Part shown: positions 9,551 through 17,657 of the stretch, in pieces | Numbering within the stretch: the stretch's first letter is position 1 | Layout: every line of letters starts with the position of its first letter | Assembly (NCBI GenBank): GCA_022760475.1 | Contig: JALEFZ010000055.1 | Location: forward strand, 62,001-126,000 | Length of the DNA stretch: 64,000 bases | Origin: Bacteroidia bacterium | GTDB taxonomy: Bacteria > Bacteroidota > Bacteroidia > J057 | Direction of reading: 5' to 3' | Notes under the pieces: generated by a model | The model's database searches: none | The model's input: the letters and a program-made list of their open reading frames with translations, nothing else | What the model was told of the DNA's origin: nothing | Made by a program: the position numbers and the translations under genes

Positions 9551-10591
9551 ATGATCTCCACCCGAACGCTTGGACTTGCGAGGACCATCCGATGGTCTGG
9601 CAAGGACTTTTTGATGCTGGCCATCTTCAGCGGAATAATCGCAGCACTCTACCATTTCAAAATCATAAACTTCGTCTTGCCCTGGCTACCGGTATCGGTT
9701 ATCGCAACTGCAGTAGCCTTTTATGTGGGTTTCAAAAACAACCAATCTTATGACCGCCTGTGGGAAGCCAGAAAAATATGGGGGGGCATCGTCAATGACA
9801 GCAGATCATGGGGCATGATGGTAGATGGATTTATCTCCAACTTCTTTACCTCCCAAGAGGTTCCTGAGCAAGAAATCCTTCAGATAAAAAAGCGCCTTAT
9901 CTATAGACATATCGCATGGATGTATGCTCACAGAGGTCAATTGCTTATTCCTACCGAGTGGGAACACATCAGTAGCCAGAATGGCAAGGTTGCCCGTGCT
10001 GCCGAGAGGTATCAAAATAACCATGGAATAGGAACAATAAATTCCGAAGAACAGAGCAGGATTGATCTTCAAAATTTCCTTCCTCAAGGGGAGTATGAAA
10101 GAATGATCAATTATAAAAATACCGCTACCCAAATCATCAATGAGCAGAACAGGGATTTAAGTGAGTTAAGGGCATGGGGCTTAATTGATGATTTCCGCCA
10201 CATGGAACTTGCCAACCTCTTAAAGAGCTTCTACACCCTCCAGGGAAAAAATGAGCGGATCAAGAAGTATCCCCTCCCCAGGCAATATGCAAATATGAGC
10301 AGGTACTTTGTTCGAATCTTCATCATTCTACTTCCGTTCAGCATGATCCCAACCCTGATGGAAACGTCCGAATGGGGACTATGGTTTTCTGTTCCAATTA
10401 CTGCCCTCGTAGCCTGGGTCTATTGGGTAATGGAAGCTGTAGGGGACTTCTCAGAAAATCCTTTCCAGGGAATGGCCAATGACATCCCCATGCTATCCCT
10501 TTGTCGTGTCATCGAGATTGACCTACGCGAAATGCTAGGTGAAAAAGAACTACCCCCTGCCGTCAAATCAAAAAACGGGGTCCTGATGTAA
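9551..10591 (+). CDS. Bestrophin family (UPF0187) chloride channel
   Basis: The ATG at 9551 gives 346 residues; the frame extends upstream to 9422 but would then overlap the kinase gene, so the shorter start is chosen. The sequence fits the bacterial bestrophin/YneE family: an N-terminal RTLGLARTIRW, a first membrane pair (about 25-65), the conserved GFKNNQSYDRLWEARKIWGGIVNDSR block (continuous in the protein, here quoted only in part) and a late membrane pair (about 245-290) with a C-terminal domain ENPFQGMANDIPML and RVIEIDLREML. These are pentameric anion or cation channels of the inner membrane. The gap to the kinase stop is 92 bp; co-transcription is possible. Confidence 0.9.
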   Translation: MISTRTLGLARTIRWSGKDFLMLAIFSGIIAALYHFKIINFVLPWLPVSVIATAVAFYVGFKNNQSYDRLWEARKIWGGIVNDSRSWGMMVDGFISNFFTSQEVPEQEILQIKKRLIYRHIAWMYAHRGQLLIPTEWEHISSQNGKVARAAERYQNNHGIGTINSEEQSRIDLQNFLPQGEYERMINYKNTATQIINEQNRDLSELRAWGLIDDFRHMELANLLKSFYTLQGKNERIKKYPLPRQYANMSRYFVRIFIILLPFSMIPTLMETSEWGLWFSVPITALVAWVYWVMEAVGDFSENPFQGMANDIPMLSLCRVIEIDLREMLGEKELPPAVKSKNGVLM

Positions 10592-10613
10592 TCCAAAATC
10601 CAGGTGGATTCAG

Positions 10614-10722
10614 TAAAACGGTTACAACTAACTGTAAAACTGTTCCAAAAGGGAGGAATTTTAGTCCTTCCTTTGTATCGTAGGAGGTAATCAAAGCCTC
10701 CTACGATAAATTAAAACGGTTA
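10614..10722 (+). promoter_or_regulatory. Repeat-rich leader in front of the AraC regulator
   Basis: An 11-bp direct repeat TAAAACGGTTA occurs at 10614-10624 and again at 10712-10722, the second copy touching the ATG. Between them lie two hairpins: an imperfect one (AAAGGGAGGA / TCCTTCCTTT, about 10648-10674) and a perfect 12-bp inverted repeat (10676-10687 and 10697-10708, arm TATCGTAGGAGG, 9-base loop) ending 13 bp before the start codon. No T-run follows, so an operator or mRNA-level control element is more likely than a terminator. The first hairpin could also close the upstream bestrophin transcript. Confidence 0.5.
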
Positions 10723-11630
10723 TGAGTGATCTGATTAGAGTTGATAATATATCTACCATAAATGAAGTAATTGGGCTAAAGCCACCCAAGCATCCCTTGA
10801 TATGTGTATACAATGATCGCGATGGGAATATTCCTCCAGAAATGGAAGGAAGAAAGGTGGTAATGGATTTGTACCTTATTTTATTCAAAGATAAAGCAAA
10901 TGGATCTCTGGGTTATGGAAGAAACTCATATGACTTCCAGGAAGGAACCCTCGTTTTTATAGGTCCTGGTCAGGTCATGGAATTTCCATCCATGGAATTG
11001 ATGAAAAGAAGTAATGGATGGTCATTGATGTTTCACCCTGACTTGATTAGAAAGTCTCATCTTGGAACCTTCATTGATGAGTATTCTTTCTTCTCATATG
11101 AAGTAAATGAAGCCTTACACCTGTCTAATGATGAGCAGGAACACATTTTTGAGGTAGTTAGCCAAATCAGGAAGGAGTATAGCCAAAACCTAGACAGACA
11201 TAGTCAACGGTTGATCATCTCCAACCTTGAATTATTACTAAATTACTGTACCCGCTTTTACGATAGGCAATTTTTAACCCGTACCAACTTTAATAAAGAC
11301 TTTGTTTCGGGTTTTAATCGCTTGTTGAAGGATTATTTTCAAACAAAAAAATCCTCTGAACTAGGAATTCCAACAGTTTCCTACTTTGGAGAGGTCATGA
11401 ATATGTCTCCCAATTACCTGAGCGACCTTATCAAAAAGGAAACAGGACAGGGTATAAAAGCCCATATAAATAATGCACTGATCGAACGGGCGAAAACAGC
11501 CTTGCTCAATTCTGATATTTCTGTAAGTCAGATCGCCTATGAACTCGGCTTTGAGTACCCGCAAAGCCTTTCCCGACTGTTCAAATCCAAAACGGGAATG
11601 GCACCGCACGAATACAGACTTCTTAATTAA
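10722..11630 (+). CDS. AraC family transcriptional regulator
   Basis: This 302-residue protein has an N-terminal cupin-like ligand domain (about 1-150, with a GPGQVMEFPS segment typical of AraC sensors) and a C-terminal double helix-turn-helix (about 200-302): first HTH around FGEVMNMSPNYLSDLIKK, second around SVSQIAYELGFEYPQSLSRLF and ending MAPHEYR. This layout is common among Bacteroidota AraC proteins that sit directly upstream of the oxidoreductases they control. The reductase gene starts 19 bp after its stop, so the two form an operon. The leader with direct repeats and a strong hairpin suggests autoregulation (inference). Confidence 0.92.
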   Translation: MSDLIRVDNISTINEVIGLKPPKHPLICVYNDRDGNIPPEMEGRKVVMDLYLILFKDKANGSLGYGRNSYDFQEGTLVFIGPGQVMEFPSMELMKRSNGWSLMFHPDLIRKSHLGTFIDEYSFFSYEVNEALHLSNDEQEHIFEVVSQIRKEYSQNLDRHSQRLIISNLELLLNYCTRFYDRQFLTRTNFNKDFVSGFNRLLKDYFQTKKSSELGIPTVSYFGEVMNMSPNYLSDLIKKETGQGIKAHINNALIERAKTALLNSDISVSQIAYELGFEYPQSLSRLFKSKTGMAPHEYRLLN

Positions 11631-11649
11631 CCCTTACACCCAAATAAAA

Positions 11650-12708
11650 ATGAAAGACATAGATAAATCCAAACCGGTACTTGTAACAGGTGCCACTGGA
11701 TACGTTGCCGGATGGCTTGTAAAAAGATTGTTGGAGGAAGGAATTACTGTTCATGCAGCAGTAAGGACTCCTGAAAATAAGGAAAAAGTTGCTCACCTGG
11801 ATCAAATCGCAGCAAATGCACCAGGCAGCATCAAATATTTCAAATCAGATCTGTTAGAAGAGGGTTCATACAAAGAGGCTATGGAAAATTGTGAATTGGT
11901 ATTCCATACCGCTTCACCATTTACCTCAAATTACAAAGATCCTCAAAAGGAACTGATTGATCCGGCATTGAAAGGGACAAGAAATGTCCTTGAAACGGCA
12001 AATCAGGTTGAGTCAGTAAAAAGAGTAGTAGTAACCAGCAGTTGTGCAGCCATCTACACAGATGCGACAGATGTACAGAATACACCTAAGGGCATCCTGA
12101 CTGAAGATATCTGGAACACCACAGCTTCTTTGGATTATCAGCCCTATTCTTATTCCAAGACAGTAGCTGAAAAAGCAGCCTGGGAAATAGCTGAGAAGCA
12201 GTCCAGATGGGATTTGGTTACCATCAATCCATCACTGGTTATGGGTCCTCCTTTGAATTCCAAAAGCAATACTTCTGAGAGTTTCACAATTTTGAAACAA
12301 ATCGGAGATGGATCGCTAAAAAGCGGAGCCCCCAAAATGGGATTTGGTTTGGTGGATGTGCGAGATGTAGCAGACGCACACTTTCAGGCAGGATTTGTTC
12401 CCTCAGCAGAAGGTAGGTATATCACCAGCGCACACAACACCAACATGTTTGAGATGACTCAGACCTTGAGACCTAAATATGGAGAAAACTATCCCATTCC
12501 AAAGTCAGTAGTTCCTAAATGGCTTTTGATGTTGGTAGGGCCAATGGTAAATAAAAACTTCAGCAGACAATTCATCCGCAAAAATGTGGGAGTAGAATGG
12601 AAAGCTGACAACTCCAAAATCCAGAGAGATCTTGGAATCAATTTCCGCCCGATGCAAGAAACAATGGAAGATTCCTTCCAGGTATTGGTGGACAATAAAG
12701 TGATCTGA
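11650..12708 (+). CDS. NAD(P)-dependent reductase, extended SDR (dihydroflavonol-reductase-like)
   Basis: The ATG at 11650 gives 352 residues; the longer frame from 11539 overlaps the AraC gene and is not chosen. The nucleotide-binding motif GATGYVAG lies at about residues 14-21, and the catalytic YxxxK in YSYSKTVAEKAAW at about 170. Substrate-domain features resemble dihydroflavonol 4-reductase / aldehyde reductase (FHTASPF, VVVTSSCAAIY, LVTINPSLVMGPP). It is probably a cytoplasmic NADPH-dependent aldehyde or ketone reductase. It lies in an operon behind the AraC gene; a reactive carbonyl or small ketone as inducer and substrate is a reasonable guess, not shown by the sequence. Confidence 0.88.
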   Translation: MKDIDKSKPVLVTGATGYVAGWLVKRLLEEGITVHAAVRTPENKEKVAHLDQIAANAPGSIKYFKSDLLEEGSYKEAMENCELVFHTASPFTSNYKDPQKELIDPALKGTRNVLETANQVESVKRVVVTSSCAAIYTDATDVQNTPKGILTEDIWNTTASLDYQPYSYSKTVAEKAAWEIAEKQSRWDLVTINPSLVMGPPLNSKSNTSESFTILKQIGDGSLKSGAPKMGFGLVDVRDVADAHFQAGFVPSAEGRYITSAHNTNMFEMTQTLRPKYGENYPIPKSVVPKWLLMLVGPMVNKNFSRQFIRKNVGVEWKADNSKIQRDLGINFRPMQETMEDSFQVLVDNKVI

Positions 12709-12927
12709 TTGAATTTGTGAAATAGGTTTAGAGACTGCTTAAGCCTAGATGTTTGAGATTTAGTAGGGCTAAAAGGATGAATGTTTCGGACTCAAATTCA
12801 TAAAAGACTACTTTAAGTCAGAAAGAAAATCTTAAACAGTCTCCATAGTTCTCCCCGCTTCAATTACCGGGCTGGGAGAGTTATATCCTCTACACAGCTA
12901 TTTGGATAAGCATTTTAATGATTAACA

Positions 12928-12970
12928 GGTAGCATGGAAAATACAAAAAGTCCTTTCCATGCTGCTACCA
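12928..12970 (+). promoter_or_regulatory. Hairpin immediately upstream of the SDR start
   Basis: The perfect 10-bp arms AGCATGGAAA (12931-12940) and TTTCCATGCT (12954-12963) enclose a 13-base loop. An alternative 13-bp register, GGTAGC+ATGGAAA against TTTCCAT+GCTACC with a 3-base bulge, uses the flanks. It ends about 10 bp before the ATG at 12981 and has no T-run, so it looks like a leader or operator element. The other part of this 272-bp gap shows nothing recognisable. Confidence 0.45.
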
Positions 12971-12980
12971 AAACTAAAGT

Positions 12981-13799
12981 ATGATGAGTAATACAGTTTT
13001 AATTACAGGAGCAAGCTCCGGAATTGGTAAAGCAACCGCCAAGTTTTTCCAGGAAAAAGGCTGGAATGTGGTAGCAAGCATGAGAAGTCCTCAGAAAGAA
13101 ACCGAGTTGAATCAGTTGGAAAATGTATGGGTTACTCGCCTGGATGTAACTGATCTGGAATCCATCAAGAGTGCTGTTTCTCAAGGCATCGCACAATTTG
13201 GTGGGATTGACGCCCTCGTAAACAATGCTGGATACGGTGCTTATGGACCGTTGGAATCCTTCAAAAGGGAAAATATCGTTCGTCAGTTTGATACCAATGT
13301 GATTGGCCTACTGGATGTAACCCGTGAAGTATTGCCACACTTCAGAGCCAAAAAGGCAGGAACCATTGTCAACATCTCTTCGATTGGAGGTAAAATGACC
13401 TTCCCTTATGGCTCCCTTTACCACGGAACAAAATTCGCAGTAGAAGGAATTTCAGAAGCACTTAGCTACGAATTAAACGCCATCGGTATCAAGGTGAAAA
13501 TTGTTGAGCCAGGTGCCATTGCTACTGACTTTGGAGGTCGTTCATTTGACTTCAGCAATGACGAGTCTATGGTTGAATACCAAGAGGGAGTTGGAAAATT
13601 GATGGCTGTATTCCAATCAGGATTCGGAGATGCTTCGCCGGCAGAATTGGTGGCTGATGTAATCTATGAATCTGTAACCGACGGAACAGACAAACTTCGT
13701 TATGAAGCCGGGCCAGATGCCGTACAGTTCATGGCTCAAAGAAAGGTAGCTGATGATGCTACCTTTATTGGAGGAATCAAAGGAATGTTTGGATTTTAA
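12981..13799 (+). CDS. Classical short-chain dehydrogenase/reductase
   Basis: This 272-residue protein has all the classical SDR motifs: cofactor loop TGASSGIG (about 9-16), NNAGYGAYG (about 85), catalytic Ser in NISSIGG (about 137) and YHGTKFAVEG with the active-site Tyr and Lys (about 153-157). The C-terminal part (KIVEPGAIATDF) fits the family of NADP-dependent oxidoreductases often found next to AraC regulators. Two adjacent ATG codons begin the gene; either could be used. It follows the AraC-reductase pair by 272 bp with its own leader hairpin, and ends in a strong terminator, so it is probably a separate unit responding to a similar signal. Confidence 0.93.
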   Translation: MMSNTVLITGASSGIGKATAKFFQEKGWNVVASMRSPQKETELNQLENVWVTRLDVTDLESIKSAVSQGIAQFGGIDALVNNAGYGAYGPLESFKRENIVRQFDTNVIGLLDVTREVLPHFRAKKAGTIVNISSIGGKMTFPYGSLYHGTKFAVEGISEALSYELNAIGIKVKIVEPGAIATDFGGRSFDFSNDESMVEYQEGVGKLMAVFQSGFGDASPAELVADVIYESVTDGTDKLRYEAGPDAVQFMAQRKVADDATFIGGIKGMFGF

Positions 13800-13805
13800 A
13801 TATTC

Positions 13806-13840
13806 AAAGAGCAGCAGGAAAATCCTGTTGCTCTTTTTTT
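13806..13840 (+). terminator. Rho-independent terminator after the SDR gene
   Basis: The 14-bp arms (13806-13819 and 13823-13836, with one G-T pair) have a 3-base loop and run into a T7 tract. It starts 6 bp after the SDR stop codon. This is one of the clearest terminators in the window. Confidence 0.85.
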
Positions 13841-13896
13841 CACATCCCAAGATTGTGTAAATTCTAATTCCACCATATAATCAAATACCTGCTACT

Positions 13897-14502
13897 ATGA
13901 AAAAGAGTTCAATCATAATTCTCGCAGCCCTAATGCTGCTTGGAGTGGGGGGAATGAGTTATACAGACCTGAATCAAAAAGATGAAAGGACTGTTTCTTT
14001 TTCTACAAATGGGACTGCATCTGAAAGTTTCGAAACCATGATGAAAGTCCTCACCCACAAAAGGTGCATCAACTGCCATCCTGCCGGAGACCGGCCTAGA
14101 CAAGGCGAGGATAGCCACATCCATAATTTTGACGTGCAACGCGGCGAAGACGGCCACGGTGTGGTTGCACTGCAGTGCAAAACTTGCCACCAATCGAGTA
14201 ACAATAGCCTCTCAGGGGTTCCTGGAGCCCCACATTGGCACCTTGCCCCTAGAAGCATGGCATGGGAAGGCCTTGATAAATACGAAATTGCACAGGCCAT
14301 GCTTGATAAAAACAAAAACGGAAACCGTTCGGTAGAAGAAATCGAAAAGCACCTGACAGAAGACCAATTGGTCCTATGGGTATTTGAGCCGGGGGTAAAT
14401 AACGAAGGCATTCCAAGGGAAAAACCACCTGTCTCAAAGGAAGATTACATAAAGGCCGTCAAAGACTGGATCGCAGAAGGGGCCATCATTCCATCCAAAT
14501 AA
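13897..14502 (+). CDS. Di-haem cytochrome c-type subunit of an isoquinoline 1-oxidoreductase-like enzyme
   Basis: This 201-residue exported protein has a signal peptide (about 1-20) and two c-type haem sites, CINCH at 57-61 and CKTCH at 94-98. Each is followed by Met/His-containing segments, such as [11 protein letters not shown], that may supply axial ligands. The layout and the tail ([17 protein letters not shown]) match small proteins annotated as isoquinoline 1-oxidoreductase subunits. It is the first gene of a tight set (31 bp, then 17 bp gaps) with the 2Fe-2S and molybdenum subunits. It most likely takes electrons from them in the periplasm and passes them to the respiratory chain; this role is inferred from context. 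Confidence 0.85.
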   Translation: MKKSSIIILAALMLLGVGGMSYTDLNQKDERTVSFSTNGTASESFETMMKVLTHKRCINCHPAGDRPRQGEDSHIHNFDVQRGEDGHGVVALQCKTCHQSSNNSLSGVPGAPHWHLAPRSMAWEGLDKYEIAQAMLDKNKNGNRSVEEIEKHLTEDQLVLWVFEPGVNNEGIPREKPPVSKEDYIKAVKDWIAEGAIIPSK

Positions 14503-14533
14503 TCCTCAAGAACCAACTCCTAATCCTAAAAAA

Positions 14534-15004
14534 ATGAATGTATCATTCACCTTAAATGGCAAAGCAGTCAGTGTAGACGTCGATGGCCAAACCCCACTTC
14601 TATGGGTGGTCAGAGATGTGCTGGGAATGAAGGGAACAAAATTTGGCTGCGGAAAAGCGGCTTGTGGAGCTTGCACACTTCATGTCGATGGGGATGCCAT
14701 CAGATCCTGTTCTTATGCCGTCCAATTTGCCGAAGGCAAAAAAGTAACGACCATCGAAGGTCTTTCGACCGATGAAAAGATTCATCCTGTCCAGCAGGCC
14801 TGGATGGAGGAAATTGTTCCTCAGTGCGGGTATTGCCAACCAGGCTTCATGATGGCTACCGCTGCCCTGCTGGAAAAGATTCCCAACCCTACAGACGAAG
14901 ACATAGACAACAACATCGCCAATATCTGCCGTTGTGGTACCTACTACCGCATGCGTAAGGCGATTCATCGCGCGGCTGAGATCCAACAAAATTCTAATTC
15001 CTAA
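14534..15004 (+). CDS. (2Fe-2S) subunit of a molybdenum hydroxylase, IorA-like
   Basis: This 156-residue protein carries both [2Fe-2S] clusters of the xanthine dehydrogenase superfamily small subunit. The plant-type ferredoxin domain (1-75) has its ligands in [17 protein letters not shown] and RSCS. The helical second domain (80-156) has [10 protein letters not shown] and [10 protein letters not shown]. The length is normal for IorA/CoxS-type subunits. There is no signal peptide, so it would ride to the periplasm with the Tat-exported molybdenum subunit encoded 17 bp downstream. It passes electrons from the Mo centre to the cytochrome encoded upstream. Confidence 0.94.
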   Translation: MNVSFTLNGKAVSVDVDGQTPLLWVVRDVLGMKGTKFGCGKAACGACTLHVDGDAIRSCSYAVQFAEGKKVTTIEGLSTDEKIHPVQQAWMEEIVPQCGYCQPGFMMATAALLEKIPNPTDEDIDNNIANICRCGTYYRMRKAIHRAAEIQQNSNS

Positions 15005-15021
15005 CCCAAAAGATTCCTAAA

Positions 15022-17199
15022 ATGAGCAATACAGAAAATTCAAATGAAACTCCCAAGAGGACGTTTTCAAGGAGAAAATTCCTGCTAAGGGCATCTATCG
15101 GTGCAGGAGTTATGATAGGGGTCGGCTATTTTGGCTGCAATCCCATGAGGAGATCTTTAGCCGGAATGGCTGAGGAAGCAGCCCTGGGATATGACAATAA
15201 ATTTGATGCAATCGCATGGTTTGAAGTAACAGCTGACAACGATATCATTCTTCATTCACCCAAAGTGGAGATGGGACAAGGAATCTTCACGGGGATGGCC
15301 CAATTGGTGGCTGAAGAATTGGGTGTAAGCATAGGAAAAATTAAAGTAGTCCATGCCTCGTCAATGAACAGACCTGTTGACCCAAGATCTACAGGGGGTA
15401 GTGATACCATTTCCGGCTTGTGGGTTCCTTTGAGAGAGTTGAGTGTAAAAATGAGGGTGATGCTACTCGAAAATGCCTCCAAAATACTAGGAGTTGCTAC
15501 AAGCAGCCTGAGCATTGGAGATGGCGTAATCAGCGGTGGCGACAAATCCATCAGCTTTGGAGAGATCGTCAGCCAGGCAACTGAATGGAACGAACCCAAA
15601 AAAATCACCCTAAAAAGCAAAAAGGACTTCAAAGTCATTGGTAAAGCCATTCCAAGGGTAGACCTTGAGCCCAAGGTCATGGGAGATCCCATTTTTGGGA
15701 TAGATGCAGAAATGCCGGATATGCATTATGGAGTCATAGTCCGTCCTCCCAAAATTGATACCGTATTCGAAAGTGCCGATTTCTCCAAAGCCGAGTCCAT
15801 GCCTGGAGTCATCAAAGTAGTACAGGAATCAGACTTTGTAGGAGTCATAGCCAAGAGTAAGACCCAAGCAAATCTGGCCGCCCAAGCCATTGAGGTAAAG
15901 TGGAAGACCAACAAAGTTTGGGAACAAAAAGACATCGAAGAAATCATCAAAGTTGGTAAAGGCAAGCCAGTAGAAATTCAGAAATCTGGCTCCCCAAAAA
16001 GAATCCTCAATGGAGATGATGTCATTACCTCAGAGTATTCTTCTCCCATCGGTGCGCATGCACACCTGGAGCCCAATGGTGCAGTGGCATTTGTAGAAAA
16101 AGACAAGGCCATAATTAAAATATCTACCCAAGTCCCTAAATTTACCCGAACAGAAGTGGCCAAGACTCTTGACTTGAAGGAAGAACAGGTAGAAATTCAG
16201 CCTACCTTCCTTGGGGGTGGATTTGGAAGAAGGTTACATACTCCCAATGCCATGCAAGCCGCTCTTTTGTCCAAGGCTGTAGGTAAACCGGTTCATGTTT
16301 TCTTTAGCAGAAAGGACGAATTTCAGCATGACACCTTCCGTCCACCAACTCACCATGTTTTAAAAGGTAAACTGGGAGAAAATGGACTCATTGAAGCCAT
16401 TGAGCACCACGTATCCAGCGGTGATGTTGCATTTGGGTCGGTATTGTTCCCACAAGCACTTGAGAATGTTTTTGGTGCAGACGTTGGTGCATGGAGAGGG
16501 GGTATGATCCAGTACAGGGCCATCCCGAATTTCAGTGCAACTTCATGGAGGGTAAAATTGCCTTTCGCTACTAGTTGGTGGCGAAGCCTTGGGCTGCTTG
16601 CGAATACCTTCGCAATTGAGAGCTTCATAGACGAACTTGCGGACAAAGCAGGAAAAGACCCGGTTGAGTTCCGACTGGCACAGATCAAGGATGATGAGCG
16701 GGGCCGGAGGCTCAAGGCAGTCATCGAGGCTGCAGCGAAAAAAGGTGAATGGGGCAAGAAGATGCCTGAGGGAAGGGCGCAGGGATTTGCAGCTTCTACA
16801 GATGCCAATACCCCTGTAGCTCAAGTGGTTGAAGTTTCAGTGGAAAACAATCAAATCAAAGTTCACAAGGTGACCTGCGCCATCGATCCTGGAATGGCCA
16901 TCAACCCTGATGGTATCAAGGCCCAGTGTGAAGGAGCCATCATCATGGGAATTAGTGCTTCCATGTTTGAGAAAATGGAAGTCAAAAATGGAGCCTTGAC
17001 CCCAACGATCTATGGAGCCTACAAAATGGCCAGGATGAGGCATGCACCCAAAGAAATAGACGTAGTCATATTGGAAGGGGCTGATAAGCCCTCAGGTGTG
17101 GGCGAACCTCCACTCGGCCCTATCGGGGCAGCGATCGCAAACGCTGTATTCAAATTGACTGGAAAGCGATTGAGAGACATGCCTTTTAAGCTTACTTAA
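15022..17199 (+). CDS. Tat-exported molybdopterin subunit of isoquinoline 1-oxidoreductase-like enzyme, IorB-like
   Basis: This 725-residue member of the xanthine dehydrogenase / aldehyde oxidase family has the IorB layout. The N-terminus has a Tat signal (SRRKFLLRAS at about 17-26, followed by a Gly/Val-rich core). The first catalytic domain contains EMGQGIFTG and RSTGGSDT, later blocks include LGGGFGRR, and the C-terminal GVGEPPLGPIG carries the active-site glutamate of the superfamily. These enzymes hydroxylate N-heterocycles or oxidise aldehydes with water as the oxygen source. There is no FAD subunit gene, so electrons go through the 2Fe-2S subunit to the cytochrome. The true substrate is unknown. 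A terminator follows. Confidence 0.92.
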   Translation: MSNTENSNETPKRTFSRRKFLLRASIGAGVMIGVGYFGCNPMRRSLAGMAEEAALGYDNKFDAIAWFEVTADNDIILHSPKVEMGQGIFTGMAQLVAEELGVSIGKIKVVHASSMNRPVDPRSTGGSDTISGLWVPLRELSVKMRVMLLENASKILGVATSSLSIGDGVISGGDKSISFGEIVSQATEWNEPKKITLKSKKDFKVIGKAIPRVDLEPKVMGDPIFGIDAEMPDMHYGVIVRPPKIDTVFESADFSKAESMPGVIKVVQESDFVGVIAKSKTQANLAAQAIEVKWKTNKVWEQKDIEEIIKVGKGKPVEIQKSGSPKRILNGDDVITSEYSSPIGAHAHLEPNGAVAFVEKDKAIIKISTQVPKFTRTEVAKTLDLKEEQVEIQPTFLGGGFGRRLHTPNAMQAALLSKAVGKPVHVFFSRKDEFQHDTFRPPTHHVLKGKLGENGLIEAIEHHVSSGDVAFGSVLFPQALENVFGADVGAWRGGMIQYRAIPNFSATSWRVKLPFATSWWRSLGLLANTFAIESFIDELADKAGKDPVEFRLAQIKDDERGRRLKAVIEAAAKKGEWGKKMPEGRAQGFAASTDANTPVAQVVEVSVENNQIKVHKVTCAIDPGMAINPDGIKAQCEGAIIMGISASMFEKMEVKNGALTPTIYGAYKMARMRHAPKEIDVVILEGADKPSGVGEPPLGPIGAAIANAVFKLTGKRLRDMPFKLT

Positions 17200-17220
17200 G
17201 ATAAATTTTTGGTGAATGAG

Positions 17221-17260
17221 AAAGGGTCAATCTAGATTTGGGTTGGCTCTTTTTCTTTTC
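17221..17260 (+). terminator. Terminator after the molybdenum hydroxylase operon
   Basis: The arms AAAGGGTCAA (17221-17230) and TTGGCTCTTT (17243-17252) pair over 10 bp with two G-T pairs and run into TTTTCTTTTC. It lies 21 bp after the stop of the Mo subunit. Confidence 0.7.
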
Positions 17261-17280
17261 AAATAACTGTGCCCCTAATC

Positions 17281-17309
17281 TTGTTATACAGATATTTCAG
17301 ATATATTTA
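17281..17309 (+). promoter_or_regulatory. Possible Bacteroidota promoter for the 99-residue protein gene
   Basis: TTG at 17281-17283 and TATATTTA at 17302-17309 (7 of 8 matches to TAnnTTTG) are separated by 18 bp, close to the known 19-20 bp spacing. The start codon follows 19 bp later. A match of this quality can occur by chance in AT-rich DNA. Confidence 0.3.
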
Positions 17310-17328
17310 TTGTGTAATTCGTAGATAA

Positions 17329-17628
17329 ATGAGCAACAAAAAGCAGGAGTTAATTCAAAAATTGGCAGATGATTTGGAAGGCACCATTGAAGTAGTTTTA
17401 GAACTTTCAAAGCATGATGAAAAGATGCATGAGCGATTTTTGCATCAAAAAGGAATGTTAAATGACCTAAAAGATCCTGATGTCATTATAGCTGATCTGG
17501 CAAGGGTCCTCCGAAGGCTTGGGAAAGACCTTGATGGGGTTGAAGGTGAAGTTCTTGGGCATATTTTTATCAGCAGAAATAGAATTAGGATAGCCATTAG
17601 CAGGTTAATCAAGGAGTTAGACATATAA
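17329..17628 (+). CDS. Small helical hypothetical protein
   Basis: This 99-residue cytoplasmic protein, all helical by composition, is highly charged (Asp/Glu/Lys/Arg) with no signal peptide or cysteine. Heptad-like spacing in LARVLRRLGKDLDGVEGEV and the C-terminal ISRNRIRIAISRLIKEL suggests a helical bundle or coiled coil. I do not recognise a family. It stands between two terminators with a candidate promoter, so it is probably a single-gene unit. Codon use resembles neighbouring genes. Confidence 0.6.
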   Translation: MSNKKQELIQKLADDLEGTIEVVLELSKHDEKMHERFLHQKGMLNDLKDPDVIIADLARVLRRLGKDLDGVEGEVLGHIFISRNRIRIAISRLIKELDI

Positions 17629-17638
17629 AAAGTAGAAA

Positions 17639-17657
17639 GGGGCCAGAGGCCCCTTAT
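17639..17657. terminator. Bidirectional terminator hairpin
   Basis: Perfect 6-bp GC-only arms GGGGCC / GGCCCC (17639-17644 and 17648-17653) with a 3-base loop sit between the convergent stops at 17628 and 17658. A/T-rich stretches flank both sides, so it may serve both strands. Confidence 0.65.

Noticed and set aside
11539..11649. Longer start for the extended-SDR gene
   Set aside because: It runs through the end of the AraC gene in another frame; the family's N-terminus matches the ATG at 11650.
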